Source: Umbilicaria muhlenbergii (taxonomy: Eukaryota > Ascomycota > Lecanoromycetes > Umbilicariales > Umbilicariaceae). Taken from it: a stretch of DNA of 64,000 nucleotides. Each line of letters starts with the position of its first letter. The first letter of the stretch is position 1. Below, in pieces: positions 35,747 through 47,104 of the stretch. Under the pieces are notes generated by a model, which saw only the letters and a list, made by a program, of their open reading frames with translations, did not search any database and had not been told where the DNA came from. The stretch lies in the NCBI GenBank assembly GCA_000611775.1, contig KK106981.1:6656312-6720311 (forward strand), in the 5' to 3' direction. Both the position numbers and the translations under genes were made by a program.

Positions 35747-36587
35747 ACAATTTGGCAGCCCGCTCAAAAATAAGATTTTAGTTAATAATACTTTATGCGC
35801 TCAGAGCACTCTCTGAGCAGTAAATGAGCTCATACAAATCTTACACTTTAAATAACTATTATACCTTCATAAATAATAAAAAACTTTTTATTGAAAAGTT
35901 TTAAATCTCTTTATTCTGTACACTTTACAAACTAAAAATTTCTTTATAAGTTTTAATTTACAATAGTTATGAATTAAAAAACTTTTAACTAATTATAAAT
36001 ATATTAGCATATTGAATAACTATTGCGCTTTTATACTTATGATAGAACTTTCAGTTTATAAGTTGTAGAGAATAAGCTGTTTAAGAGTTTTCTTATACAA
36101 ACTTTCTTTTTATGTGTTGTTGTTGTTGAGTTATTCAAAAAGTCATTAAAAGTCTGTTTATTAATGTTGTAATTTTCGTCACTGAAAGTTTGAAATCAAT
36201 GTAACTTTTAACAACAACAGTTATAAAAAAACTTTAAATTATAAAACTGTTTAATAGCTTCTTCTCTACAACTTATAAACTGAAAGTTATATCATAAGTA
36301 TAAAAGCGCAATAGTTATTCAATATGCTAATATACTTATAATTAGTTAAAAGTTTTTTAATTCATAACTATTACAAATTAAAACTTATGAAGAAATCTTT
36401 AGTTTGTAAAGTGTACAGAATAAAGAGATTTAAAACTTTTCAATAAAAAGTTCCTTATTATTCATGAAGGTATAATAGTTATTTAAAGTGTAAGATTTGT
36501 ATGAGCTCATTTACTGCTCAAAGAGTGCTCTGAGTGCATAAAGTACTATTAACTAAAACCTTATTTTTGAGCAAGCTGTCAAGTTGC
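35747..36587. repeat. Fold-back repeat copy 1: near-complete 841-base palindrome
   Basis: The segment from acaatttggcagcccgctca to its counterpart ending gagcaagctgtcaagttgc is an inverted repeat with two arms of about 420 bases. Pairing is close to perfect in the outer 350 bases and looser in the central 140-200 bases. It lies within the gag part of the 34622-44098 element. A detached piece of the same family (175 bases, 36871-37045) lies about 280 bases downstream. No transposase is encoded. The type is unknown: a fold-back or MITE-like element, or a rearranged copy of the 1116-base form. Confidence 0.8.
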
Positions 36588-36870
36588 AGATGCTGTTCAT
36601 TATATAAACTCTCAGTCACAGACTTCTATCATAACATGAATGAGATCTTGAAGGACTTGAGAGAGATTTATGAAGACTTAAATAAACAGAGGAATTATCA
36701 TCAGACTTATATTAAACTTATTCAAGAATTAAAGTGATTTTTAAACTTCTATATTAAGTTTCACTGCCTTTTCACCTTCCTTAAGTATGATGAGACTTAA
36801 TGTATAAATGACCTCAGAGATAAAATCTCTCCTCATCTTCAAGTTGCTCTGTCATCTCAAATGATTCAGC

Positions 36871-37045
36871 CTTTTAATAACTGTTTTTTTATCACAAAAT
36901 TTTGATGTTCTGCTCAAGATTTAAGGTTGAGCTCAAAGCGCTCAAAGGGTGCTAAGAGCGGCTGTTAGCTGAGACATGAAATCAGAAGCTCAGAGCGCTC
37001 AAAGTGTTAAAAATTAACTCAAAGTTAACTTGCTAAATTGCTGAT
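36871..37045. repeat. Detached tail of the fold-back repeat family
   Basis: Matches the last 175 bases of the copies at 41681-42796 and 52067-53182, with atcacaaaattttgatgttc at the start and gctaaattgctgatg at the end. Confidence 0.8.
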
Positions 37046-40000
37046 GACACCTGTTATGAAAAGTGAGTCAAAGATGAAGACCTTTACTGTATGAAGGACT
37101 ACTCTCACTTTCAGCAGTATGTACATTAAATTGAGCACCTTCCCGTGAAGCTCTGCTTTAAAGAGTCAGATTGATATCTGAATTATAAAATCACAGAGTG
37201 ATGAGTCACACATTGTGAAGAAAGAGCTTGAAAGATATCTGAGAAAGTCAGAAGAACTTTTTAAAGTCTCTTTTAAAAGATCATAATAATCAGATGTATA
37301 ATACATGAATGAATTAAATAAACTGTCACAAACTGAGCAGTGAATCAGATGATGAGTATCTTCACAGGTCAGATGAACTTCTGACTTAAATAAAGAATAA
37401 AATGAAGAATTATCATTAAATTCAGTTAATGATCTTCTTCAAGGGCTTGAATCATGTCATGAAGTAAAAGATTCATGAACATCCTGTGTTTTTAAACTCT
37501 CATGAAGATTTGATTACTCTCATGAAGAAACTTCATCTCAGCATCAGGACTGAAACTCATCTGTGAGTAATAATCATGAACAGTAACTTCATCAAGAGCA
37601 CTTCTGTGAACTCTGTGAAATGAAAGAATCACAAACCTACAACATTCATCATCATTACACTGCATGATTCAGAACCCTCATGAGGAGTGTTCTTTAACAG
37701 AGACTGCAACTACTGTGATAAGCATGAACATAAGAAACTGAACTGTCTTAAGAAGAAGTCAGACAACACTGTGAGCAGGACTCTGTCAACCAGTTCAATT
37801 AACAACAGTAATCATGTCACAGCAGTCTTCAGAACTACTATGAAGATCATCATGAAGTCAAGATCAGAGAAGAGTGCATCATTTAAGATGAAGACATGAT
37901 TATGACTCACAGTACATCTTGCTGAAAGATCACTTTCAACTGTTCTTGACAGTGTTAATGACCTCAATTCTTTTCACAAGAATATTATGAAGTGCTTATC
38001 TTCAGTCTTTAAGGTGTTATCACTTCATCATGTTGAAGAAGATACCTTGCGGACTTATTCTGTTTATCATGAAGTAGTAGAGGTTCAGGACTCTTTCAGA
38101 GTCTGAAAATAAACTTATGAACCTTTTACCTCTGCTGACTTAAAGATGCCAGTGATCTTAGAATTATCATGATTACAGTGAAATAATTTGAAGGTTGACT
38201 TCATCAATCTTACAGTACAGTGAAGGTCAGATGCAGAAAACTTTTTAACAACTTTACTGCTGAAAGAGATTATCATAAAAAAAGCTTCATGAGAAAACTC
38301 TGAGATCTTAAGATGAATTACATGATGCAGAGATTACAGGTGATAAATTTTAATGAATTAAAAAGCTTCATAAATCTGATTTCTGAAGCTTACAAGAGCC
38401 TCATGAAGGTCTTTTTAAAAACTTAAGTGAAAACTCTGCCTCCTCATTATAAAGATGATCACTCAATTGACTTGTTAAAAAGAACAACGTCATCTTTTAA
38501 CTTTATGTACAATCTTTTCATGAAGGAGTTAGCTGTACTATGAGAGTATTTAAATATCAACCTCATAAATGAGTTTATTCAGCTGTCATGATCTTTTATA
38601 AGAGTGTCAATGCTCTTTGCATTTAAGAATGATGAAGGCTTGCAGCTCTGCATGAATTATTAAAAAGTTAAATGTTATTACTTAAAAGAACTGATACTCT
38701 TTATCATTAATTGATGAGATCATGAATCATGTCTGTGATGCTCAGATCTTTATGAAGATTGACATCAAAAACACTTATTATCACATCTGCATACATGAGG
38801 GTGATGAGTGAAAGACAGCATTTTGTATCAGGTATGAGTTGCATGAATACTTAATTATATCTTTCAAGCTTATTAATGCTCCTGTGAGTTTTCAGTCTTA
38901 TATTCATGAAGTCCTTCATGAATACTTAAACATCTTCATGATTGTATTCTTGAATGATATACTGATTTACTCAATGAAAGAGAGTCAGCATGAACAGCAT
39001 GTTCAGATCATCTTGAAAGCTTTGTTCACAGCAGAGTTGTTCACAAAGCTTTTTAAATACTTGTTTAATGTGAAGCGTGTGCCCTTCTTGAAATATGTTA
39101 TCACAGATACAGGGGTTGAAATGAAGATGAATCACATATTCATCATTATCAACTGATCAGAGTCAGAAAGTGTACATGAAGTGTAAACATTTCTGAGCTT
39201 CATGAACTTCTATCAGAGGTTCATATAAAGCTTTTCATGTATCACTGCACCTCTCACAGAGATTATGAAAGGGTTTAATGCAAAATCAAAAAAGAAGTTG
39301 ATCTCATGAAGGGCAGGCTTTCTGTTTTTAAAGGCACAGACTACCTTTAAAGTTCTTATACAGGCTTTCACTACTGCTTTATTCCTGCAACATTTCAACA
39401 TCACATTATTAATACAGCTTGAAATGAACATCTCTGAGTATGCAATTTTAAGCATTCTCTCACAAAAGCACTCTGATGAGTGAAGATTTATCACTTATTT
39501 CTCATGAAAAATGATACCCGTGGAATGAAAGTATGAAACTCATGATGAAGAACTGCTCACATTAGTTGAGAGTTTTCATCATTGATGACATTATTTAGAA
39601 GGATTCACTCATTCAGTTGAAGTTTTATCAGATCATTTGAGCTTGTGAAGCTTCATGACTACTCATAAGCTCTCATGAAGACAGGTTCAGTGAGCATTAA
39701 CTTTATTCATTTATGATTTTGTTATCATCTATCAGAAGGGAAATCTGAATTTTGTTAATAACTTTTCATGATGACCTGATCATCAATGTGAAGCAGAACA
39801 AGAGGATCAGACTGAAGATGCTTTAATGTTGCAATGAGTGCTGTTCCTGACAGTAGCCTTGATTTCAGTTGAGTTTAAAGATGACTTATTGACTCAGGAG
39901 GTGCACCTTCATGAGGTATTAATTACAGGCACAATGAGTTCTCAGCAGTGAAGTCAACAGAAACAGGTCACTGAGGCTGTTTTAAATGAAAAGTCTTATG

Positions 40001-41680
40001 AAGAGGTTGACACCTCTCTCATTAAAATGTTATCTGAATTCTTGTAGATCAACCCTCTCATGAAGTATATGCTGAAACAGATCACTGCTCATGAAGTTAA
40101 TTCAAGAATGTTAAATTCTCACTCACTTTAATCATAAAGAGATGATCTTTTATACTTTAACTCAATGCTTTATATACCTCATGCGGAGTCACTATGACTA
40201 AGGATTATTAAGAAGCATCATGATGAATCACTTATAAATCACCTCATGACAGAGAAAATCTTTACCCTCATACATGCAAAGTACTACTGACTGAACATGT
40301 GAAAGCAAATTTAAGAATACTGCAATTCTTGTTTTATCTGTTAGAGAGCAAGAGTCATTTATGAAAAGTAACTTGAATTATTACAGCTCATATTTATCTT
40401 AAAGGAACTCTGAGAGGTACTCATTTTAAACTTCATAACTGATCTTTCAGAGAGTCATGCTTATGAGGGTGTGTATGATGTCATACTGATGATGATGTGC
40501 AAATTCTCAAAAATGACACATTATATTTCAGTCAGAAAGGACTGAACTGCTGATCAACTCATGAAGACCTTTGTTAGAGAGATTGTTAAATTGCATGAAG
40601 TCATTTAAATTTTAATCTCAGATCATGAATCTGTTTTTACCTCATGACTCTGAGTCAACCTGATGTTCATGTTGAAGATTAACTGTTGATTGAGCACTGC
40701 CTTTCATCTGCAAACTGATGAGCAAATTAAATGACAGAATAGCATGCTGAAACAGTATCTGTGAAGTTATATTAATTATCAACAGGACAATTGAGCTTCA
40801 CTTTTAACATTAACTGAGTTTGCATACAATGTAAGCTTACACTCTTTCACTGAAAAGACATCATTTGAGGTCATCTACAGCTTCATACTTAGATCAGATA
40901 TGCTCACTGCAGAGGAACTCATGAAGTACTCTGCACTTAAAGGAATTATCATTGAAGCTGAGCAGCTTGTGAAGCATCTTCACAAGATTTAAATAAAAGT
41001 CTGCAGAGCTCTTGTGAAGTTTTAAGAGTATCAAGTTAAGCATTATAATCAATCTCATCTTGATGTGATTTATAAAGTCGGACAGTTGATCTGATTAAAG
41101 GTTAAGAACATAACCTTGAAGTGACTCTCACAAAAACTGAATTGACAGTGTTATGAACTCTTTCAGATTATAAAGAAGATTGAGAATATTTCTTATCAGC
41201 TGAAACTACTGAAGGAACTTTATATTCATGATGTGTTTCATGTGAGCCTGCTTCATGATCATAAACTGCAGGCAGGTGAGGATACATCAGAGCTTGAATC
41301 TCTTCACCTCACAGAGAACTCAGCTGAAAGAGAGTGAAAAGTTGAGATTATAATCATCTCATAAATTGTGATCAGCCCTGAGGATAAACCTGTCTTATAA
41401 TACTGCATTGTGTGAAAGGAATCTTCAGAGATCATTTAAGAGTCTGCAGATAACATCTGCAACTTTAAGAAATTAATTAAGAAGTTTTATGAGAACTTTT
41501 CTGAGACTTCATGAGTCATAATCAATGCTGATACATGTTCATGAGGAAATTAAACAAAGGGCTAAGATTCCTTCTGCTCATCAGAGCATTAAACTGCTGA
41601 AGAATGAAAAGTGAAATCACTTCATGAAGATAAGCTGCTCTGAAATGATGAAGTCACAGAGCTGCACCTCATCATGCATC

Positions 41681-42796
41681 TGCAACTTGACAGCTCACTC
41701 AAAAATAAGGTTTTAGTTAATAGTACTTTATGCGCTCAGAGCACTCTCTGAGCAGTAAATAAGCTCATACAAATTTAACACTTTAAATAACTATTATACC
41801 TTCATGAATAATAAAAAACTTTTTATTGAAAAGTTTTAGATTTCTTTATTCTGTACACTTTACAAACTAAAGATTTCTTCATAAGTTTTAATTTGCAATA
41901 GTTATGAATTAAAAAACTTTTAACTAATTATAAATATATTAGCATATTGAATAACTATTGCGCTTTTATACTGATGATATAACTTTCAGTTTATAAGTTG
42001 TAGAGAAGAAACTATTAAACAGTTTTATAACTTAAAGATTTTTTATAACTGTTGTTGTTAAAAAGTTACAATGATTTCAAACTTTCAGTGATGAAAATCA
42101 CAACATTAAGAAACTGACTTTTAATGACTTTTTGAATAACTCAACAACAACAACACATAAAAAGAAACTTTGTATAAGAAAACTCTTAAACAGCTTATTC
42201 TCTACAACTTATAAACTAAAAGTTATATCATAAGTATAAAAGCGCAACAGTTATTTAAAGTATGTGACTTTTTTTAAAAGATTTTTCACTATTGAAAACT
42301 TGAATTAAATATAACTTAACAACAACAGCAGTTATAAAGAAACTTTTAATTTAACATTAATAAAGAATACTATTTTTTATAATTTATGCATTGAAAGTTT
42401 CATCATATCTGTTGAGGTGCAAAAGTTATTAAAGTGTGTAAATTTTTAAGTGATGAAAATCTTGAAGTTCTTTAAATATTCAGAACTCAACACTTATACA
42501 GTGCTTTCAGACTCAACAAATCATGATTTTTATTTGCAGAAAAGTGAATTTTAGCAAAAGTGTACTTATTATAAGTTTTACTGTTATTATAACACTGTGT
42601 GTGTACTTGTTTAAAGAATTGTTTTAATAATTGTTTTTTTATCACAAAATTTTGATGTTCTGCTCAAGATTTAAGATTGAGCTCAAAGCGCTCAGAGGAT
42701 GCTAAGAGCGGCTGTTAGCTGAGACATGAGATCAGAAGCTCAGAGCGCTCAAAGTGCTAAAAACTAACTCAGAGTTAACTTGCTAAATTGCTGATG
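41681..42796. repeat. Fold-back repeat copy 2 (1116 bases)
   Basis: Starts tgcaacttgacagctcactc and ends gctaaattgctgatg. Its first 580 bases contain an internal inverted repeat, gcgcttttatac ... gtataaaagcgc. It lies between the end of pol and the right LTR of the 34622-44098 element. Same length as the copy at 52067-53182. Confidence 0.8.
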
Positions 42797-43294
42797 TGAA
42801 GAGTTACCTCACAGGGGGTATGATTACATGAGGCATCATTAATAACTTGCATGAAGGAAAACAAACAAGAATCACTATCATGAACTTACTTATTAAGAGG
42901 GTGAGAAGTGATTAAAGTTGTGAAGATCATTAACAGTAAACACTCTGACCTTATGATCTGCATGAAGTCATTCATGATGCTTGACAAAGTGAATCTGAAT
43001 GACTTCATGAACAGCTGAACAGGCTTATAAATGAGCAATAATCATCATGAACACTGAGTCAGTGTATAAATCAATCATAACTTCATAAACATCTTGTGAA
43101 GGGAGACTTTTTTTCTCACTGAGTTTTAATGAGCTCTGCAACATATAATTTTTTATTTTTTTATTTTTTTTCTGACTTATGAGGTCATTTTTTTTAACTG
43201 TTATCATTACATTGTGAAGCGCTCCTCAGTGAAGGCTTGCAACTGTGAATGTCATTATACTCATAAGGGCATGAGCCTTTAAAGGGGGGGGTAA
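42797..43294. other. 3' non-coding part of the 9.5 kb Gypsy element
   Basis: Sequence between fold-back copy 2 and the right LTR. A minus-strand frame at 43207-43025 is rich in Lys and probably accidental. It ends in the G run used as the likely polypurine tract. Confidence 0.5.
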
Positions 43295-44098
43295 TGTGAG
43301 CAATCAATGTACAGAACTCATCAAGTGTTAATTCAGAATAAGAAAGATTATGCTTAACAACAACATGATCTTGTGAAGGTAACTTTCACTAATGAATCAA
43401 CCTCATGAGGAAGCTCAGTCATAGACATCACTCTCAACACTTCATGAAAGTGATCAGAGAAGTTGACATCATCAGTAACACCTCATAAAGATGACTGCTT
43501 CATGTGAATCAACCTCACAAAAGAGCTCAGTCAATGAACATTATTTTCAACACTTCATGAAAGTGATTAAAGAAGTCAACATCATTGATGACATCTCATG
43601 AAGGTGTGATTCAACAATGAACATCACTTTCAGCACTTCATGAAAGTGGTCAGGAGAGTTAACATCATCAATCACACCTCATGAAGGTGTGATTTGATAA
43701 GAACATCTTATGAAGACAGCTTCACTGAAGTGACTGCTTCACAGATCAACCCTGCATGAGAACTCAGTTAATGAATATCACCCTCAACACTTTATGAAAG
43801 TGACTTGAGGAGTCAACATCATCAGTGACATCTTGCAGAGATGTGATTCAATCATGAACACCTCATGAAGGCAGTTTCATTGAGGTGACTGCTTCACATG
43901 ATCTTCCTCAGACTGATTAACTTCAGAAGGGATATATAATGAGGTTAAAGCATGTTTCACTTTCTTTTTTAACAATAATTCTCTACCTACTAACAATATC
44001 ATATTATTGCAAATCATCAACTATAAGTTTAAGTCATTATTGTCATATAACTTCATAATTCCTTAGTTAAGATATCATCTCACAGTAGTACACTTACA
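43295..44098 (+). repeat. Right 804-base LTR with internal subrepeats
   Basis: Partner of 34622-35425; the matching subrepeats lie at about 43392-43895. A G run (aaaggggggg) just before it at 43281-43291 is suitable as the polypurine tract. Confidence 0.85.
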
Positions 44099-45333
44099 CA
44101 TTATAAAATGACTTGCTGTGCTGACAGTGACAACAGTCTTAAATATATTACTTCACTGTGATCACATATTTTGATCAGTAATAATGACAGTGAATTAAAT
44201 TCACTGTTCAGTTAATGTCTGAATGCTCAGTTAACAGTTGATTATAAATTTTCTGAAGAAGCTCAGTCTGCAGAGATTTTAAAACTCATAGAAGATTATC
44301 TTTAAACAATACACTATTAATAACTCAGCAGTCACTGAGATATCTGTTATGAAGTTTCACTGTGTTGTTGACAATGACTTCACAGTATTTAATGCACAAC
44401 TTATCTATTCTATTAACTGTATATATTTATTGAAAAAGATCTTCTTTCACTTCTTTAACTCAGACTTTCACACAGTCTGAAGTGAAAATAGTCTGATAGA
44501 TCAGATTTTTCTTCTCAGAGTTAAATATTTAAGTAAAAGTGTTAATCTTACTGTTTGTCTTATCTGATTGAAAAATCATCTGAAAGTTGAACTCTGACAG
44601 AATGTTTAAATAACAGATTTATTAATGCATCAATTTCTTATTCTTCATAAAGATCTTTAGAGTCTGATGATCAATGAAGACTTATATAAGTAAAACAGTG
44701 TGTTTTAGTTCTGAACATCAGTGTTTAAAGCAGTGAATAATAATCAGTAGTTTCTTATTATAGATGTGATAATTACACTCTGCTGATATTATGCTTTTAT
44801 TGTAGAAGATCACTGAGTGAAGTACTTTTTCATTGTTATACTGAGAGAGAATTTTATCTGTCATCAGATCAGAGATATCTGTCTTCAGTATAATTTAACA
44901 GTTGAGATTGAAATGCTTTAATATTAAGATCTCTGTTATGATCTTTTTGAGATCTTAAAAGATCTTTAAGCAGTTTTCTGTTTATGCAAATGAAATCTCT
45001 TTCTGAGTAAAAGCTACAAGAGACTTAACAATCTTGAAAAAGTCTCATATAAATTGACAGTAGAAGTTAATGAAGTCTATAAAGTTTTAAATCTCTTTAA
45101 GATTGATTGATTTAACTTAATTTATGACTGCTTTCATCTTTTAAGAATTTATACACAGTTCTTCTCTCAATATGATAACTCTGAGAAAGATAATCTCAGA
45201 GACATTAAATTCACACTTCTTGATGTCAACTTGTAAGTCAGTCTCACAGAGACATTGAAGAATCTGCTTAACATGAATTTAATATCTCTTTCTTGTCTTG
45301 CTGTAGATCAGAATATTGTTCAGATAAGCTTAA
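44099..45333 (-). mobile_element. Minus-strand Gypsy copy 1, 5' part
   Basis: Continues the element cut at 34621. Aligns with 48605-49835 of the second copy and covers RNase H and most of reverse transcriptase. It stops abruptly near 45333, where a less eroded fragment begins; gag and protease are missing. Broken. Confidence 0.7.
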
Positions 45334-45815
45334 CAAACAATCAACAGCTTAATACTGAGCCGTGCATTGACAGCGCTGAGGGAGGCAAGGATGAGGAAAT
45401 GATGAATGAGAGAGAGGGGAAACATTTCAACTGAGGTCAGCGCCGTTGCAGCTGAAAGAGTTCATCACAGCTGAGTAGTCTGAGATGCAGGTCTGAGTGA
45501 ACAGTCATGAGGTGAAAATGAAGAAGTCAGCAGCTGCACAAGCTGCGCAAGTTGTGCAAGTGAGGAGCTGATACTTATCACCTTTCAAACTTGGTATCAG
45601 AATGCATTGTAAGCTTTTCATTTCAACATCTTTGATTTATTCTGACAGATGACGCCCGCACAGCTTACCTGCTGAATCCGTGTAAAGAAGGCTAAGAATA
45701 ACAATGCAGACACTATACAGTCACAGGAATCTGTGATCTTCACTTTTAAAGACTGCCCTGACGTGGGAATCAAGCTATGAACGCAATGAGCGCGTGAGGT
45801 GATGAAGCATTTTGT
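45334..45815 (+). mobile_element. Uneroded retroelement fragment with primer-binding site
   Basis: About 480 bases that keep many CG dinucleotides (gagccgtg, cagcgccgttg, gagcgcgtgag) amid strongly eroded DNA. A ttggtatcaga word at 45591-45601 is the usual primer-binding site for initiator methionine tRNA; then comes a gtaagc...ctgacag stretch like a tiny intron and an ATG at 45649. This looks like an LTR end plus the leader and start of a gag. Broken; family not assigned. Confidence 0.5.
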
Positions 45816-47104
45816 ATTTTTATTTGAACTTATAATTATTTTGAACTTAACAGTCAGAAAGTGTCATCTGCTCATGTATACACATAGTTTTCAGAGTCAG
45901 TGAGCAGCTTGAATCATTGATAAAAAGTGTTTTACATCACTTGCTGAATTTTAAGCTTAAGCTTTCAATATCTTCAATTATAATCTTCAGAGATGAAACA
46001 TAAGTTGAATAAAGACATGAAAGTACATTATCTGTCAAAGATATTTACTTGTGATACACTCATGTACATATGTCTTGTAGGTTAAAAGAAAATGAAGCAG
46101 CAGTCTGTCTCAGAGAGCTTTTAACTTAATGTTTTTATTTTAACACCTTTTTTCTTCTTCAGCTTTGCAGCAATTCTGATGCAGTGAAATAAGCACTGTT
46201 CACTCAGAACTGTTTTCATTGAACAAAATATTACTTGCAAAATCTTCTGCACTTTTGCTTCACATTTCTTTCTTTGAAGATGAGTATTGATATTAAAGAA
46301 GACTATGAAGTCTTAAAACAAGTAAACAGAAATTAAGAATTAAGTGACTCATTAATAATAATATCAGAATTCATGATCTTCAGTTTCAGCTTAAGTCTGA
46401 GATAATTATAACTTCTGAAAAATAATCAATCTTGCTTCTCTGTCTGAAGATATAAGAATTCAAGTTTAAAGTGTAACTGTCTCACAGTCTTTATAAAGAT
46501 TTCTAATTTCTTGCATTGCAGCTCAAGATATTTATAAGAAATTTAATCTTTTAAATACATTACTGACAGAGTTAATAACATACTGTTTAACACTGACATA
46601 TATATTTTCATTAAAGACACTTTTAATTCTTCTCATAAATAAAAGTCTTTATACTTTAATACTTTCACATTCTTTTCTGAACTGTTCATTAAAGTTGAAA
46701 AGTGATTCTTCTTGATTCTTAAGTCTCTTTATTTTGCTTTGTTTTCTTTGATAATATTTTTTGTTGAGTTGCACATTCTTTGTGTTGTGACAATCATCAA
46801 CAAGATTGTTGAATGCATATAACATTAAGTTCTTTAGTTTATCACTTAAAGATGTAAATAAAGAAGGTTTATAATTTTTTAAACAGTGATTCTTTCTGTT
46901 TTCTTTAAGCAGATGCTGATGATGCTTATGTAAACTTTTAAATTGCTGATAAAAAAAGACAGTCAGTCTGCATTATCAAATCTGATTACTGATAATGAAT
47001 GTCTCAGCATAATTATATAATTAATATATTTTAACTGTTTGATTCATCTTCTGCTTCATCTTTAATGATTAATTTGACATGTTTCAATATAAATCAGCAA
47101 TATT
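45816..47104. other. AT-rich DNA, nothing recognised
   Basis: Very strongly eroded. Plus-strand reading from an ATG near 46280 shows no known family. It could be the decayed rest of one of the surrounding elements. Confidence 0.45.

Larger units (their letters stand above)
34622..44098 (+). mobile_element. Ty3/Gypsy element, 9.5 kb, 804-base LTRs
   Basis: Two LTRs of exactly 804 bases (34622-35425 and 43295-44098), the right one starting TGTGAGCAATCAATG, both ending CACTTACA; target duplication catta at 34617-34621 and 44099-44103. Parts on the plus strand: gag (about 35600-37900, with a CCHC zinc knuckle at 37704-37746), protease, reverse transcriptase (about 38450-39150, with SFKLINAPVSFQSYI), RNase H (about 39300-39750), integrase (about 40200-41250, ending FHVSLLHDHK) and a chromodomain-like end (about 41340-41520). 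Two copies of a fold-back repeat lie inside (35747-36587 and 41681-42796). Broken many times. The words tcatgaag and ctcatga recur throughout. Confidence 0.85.
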
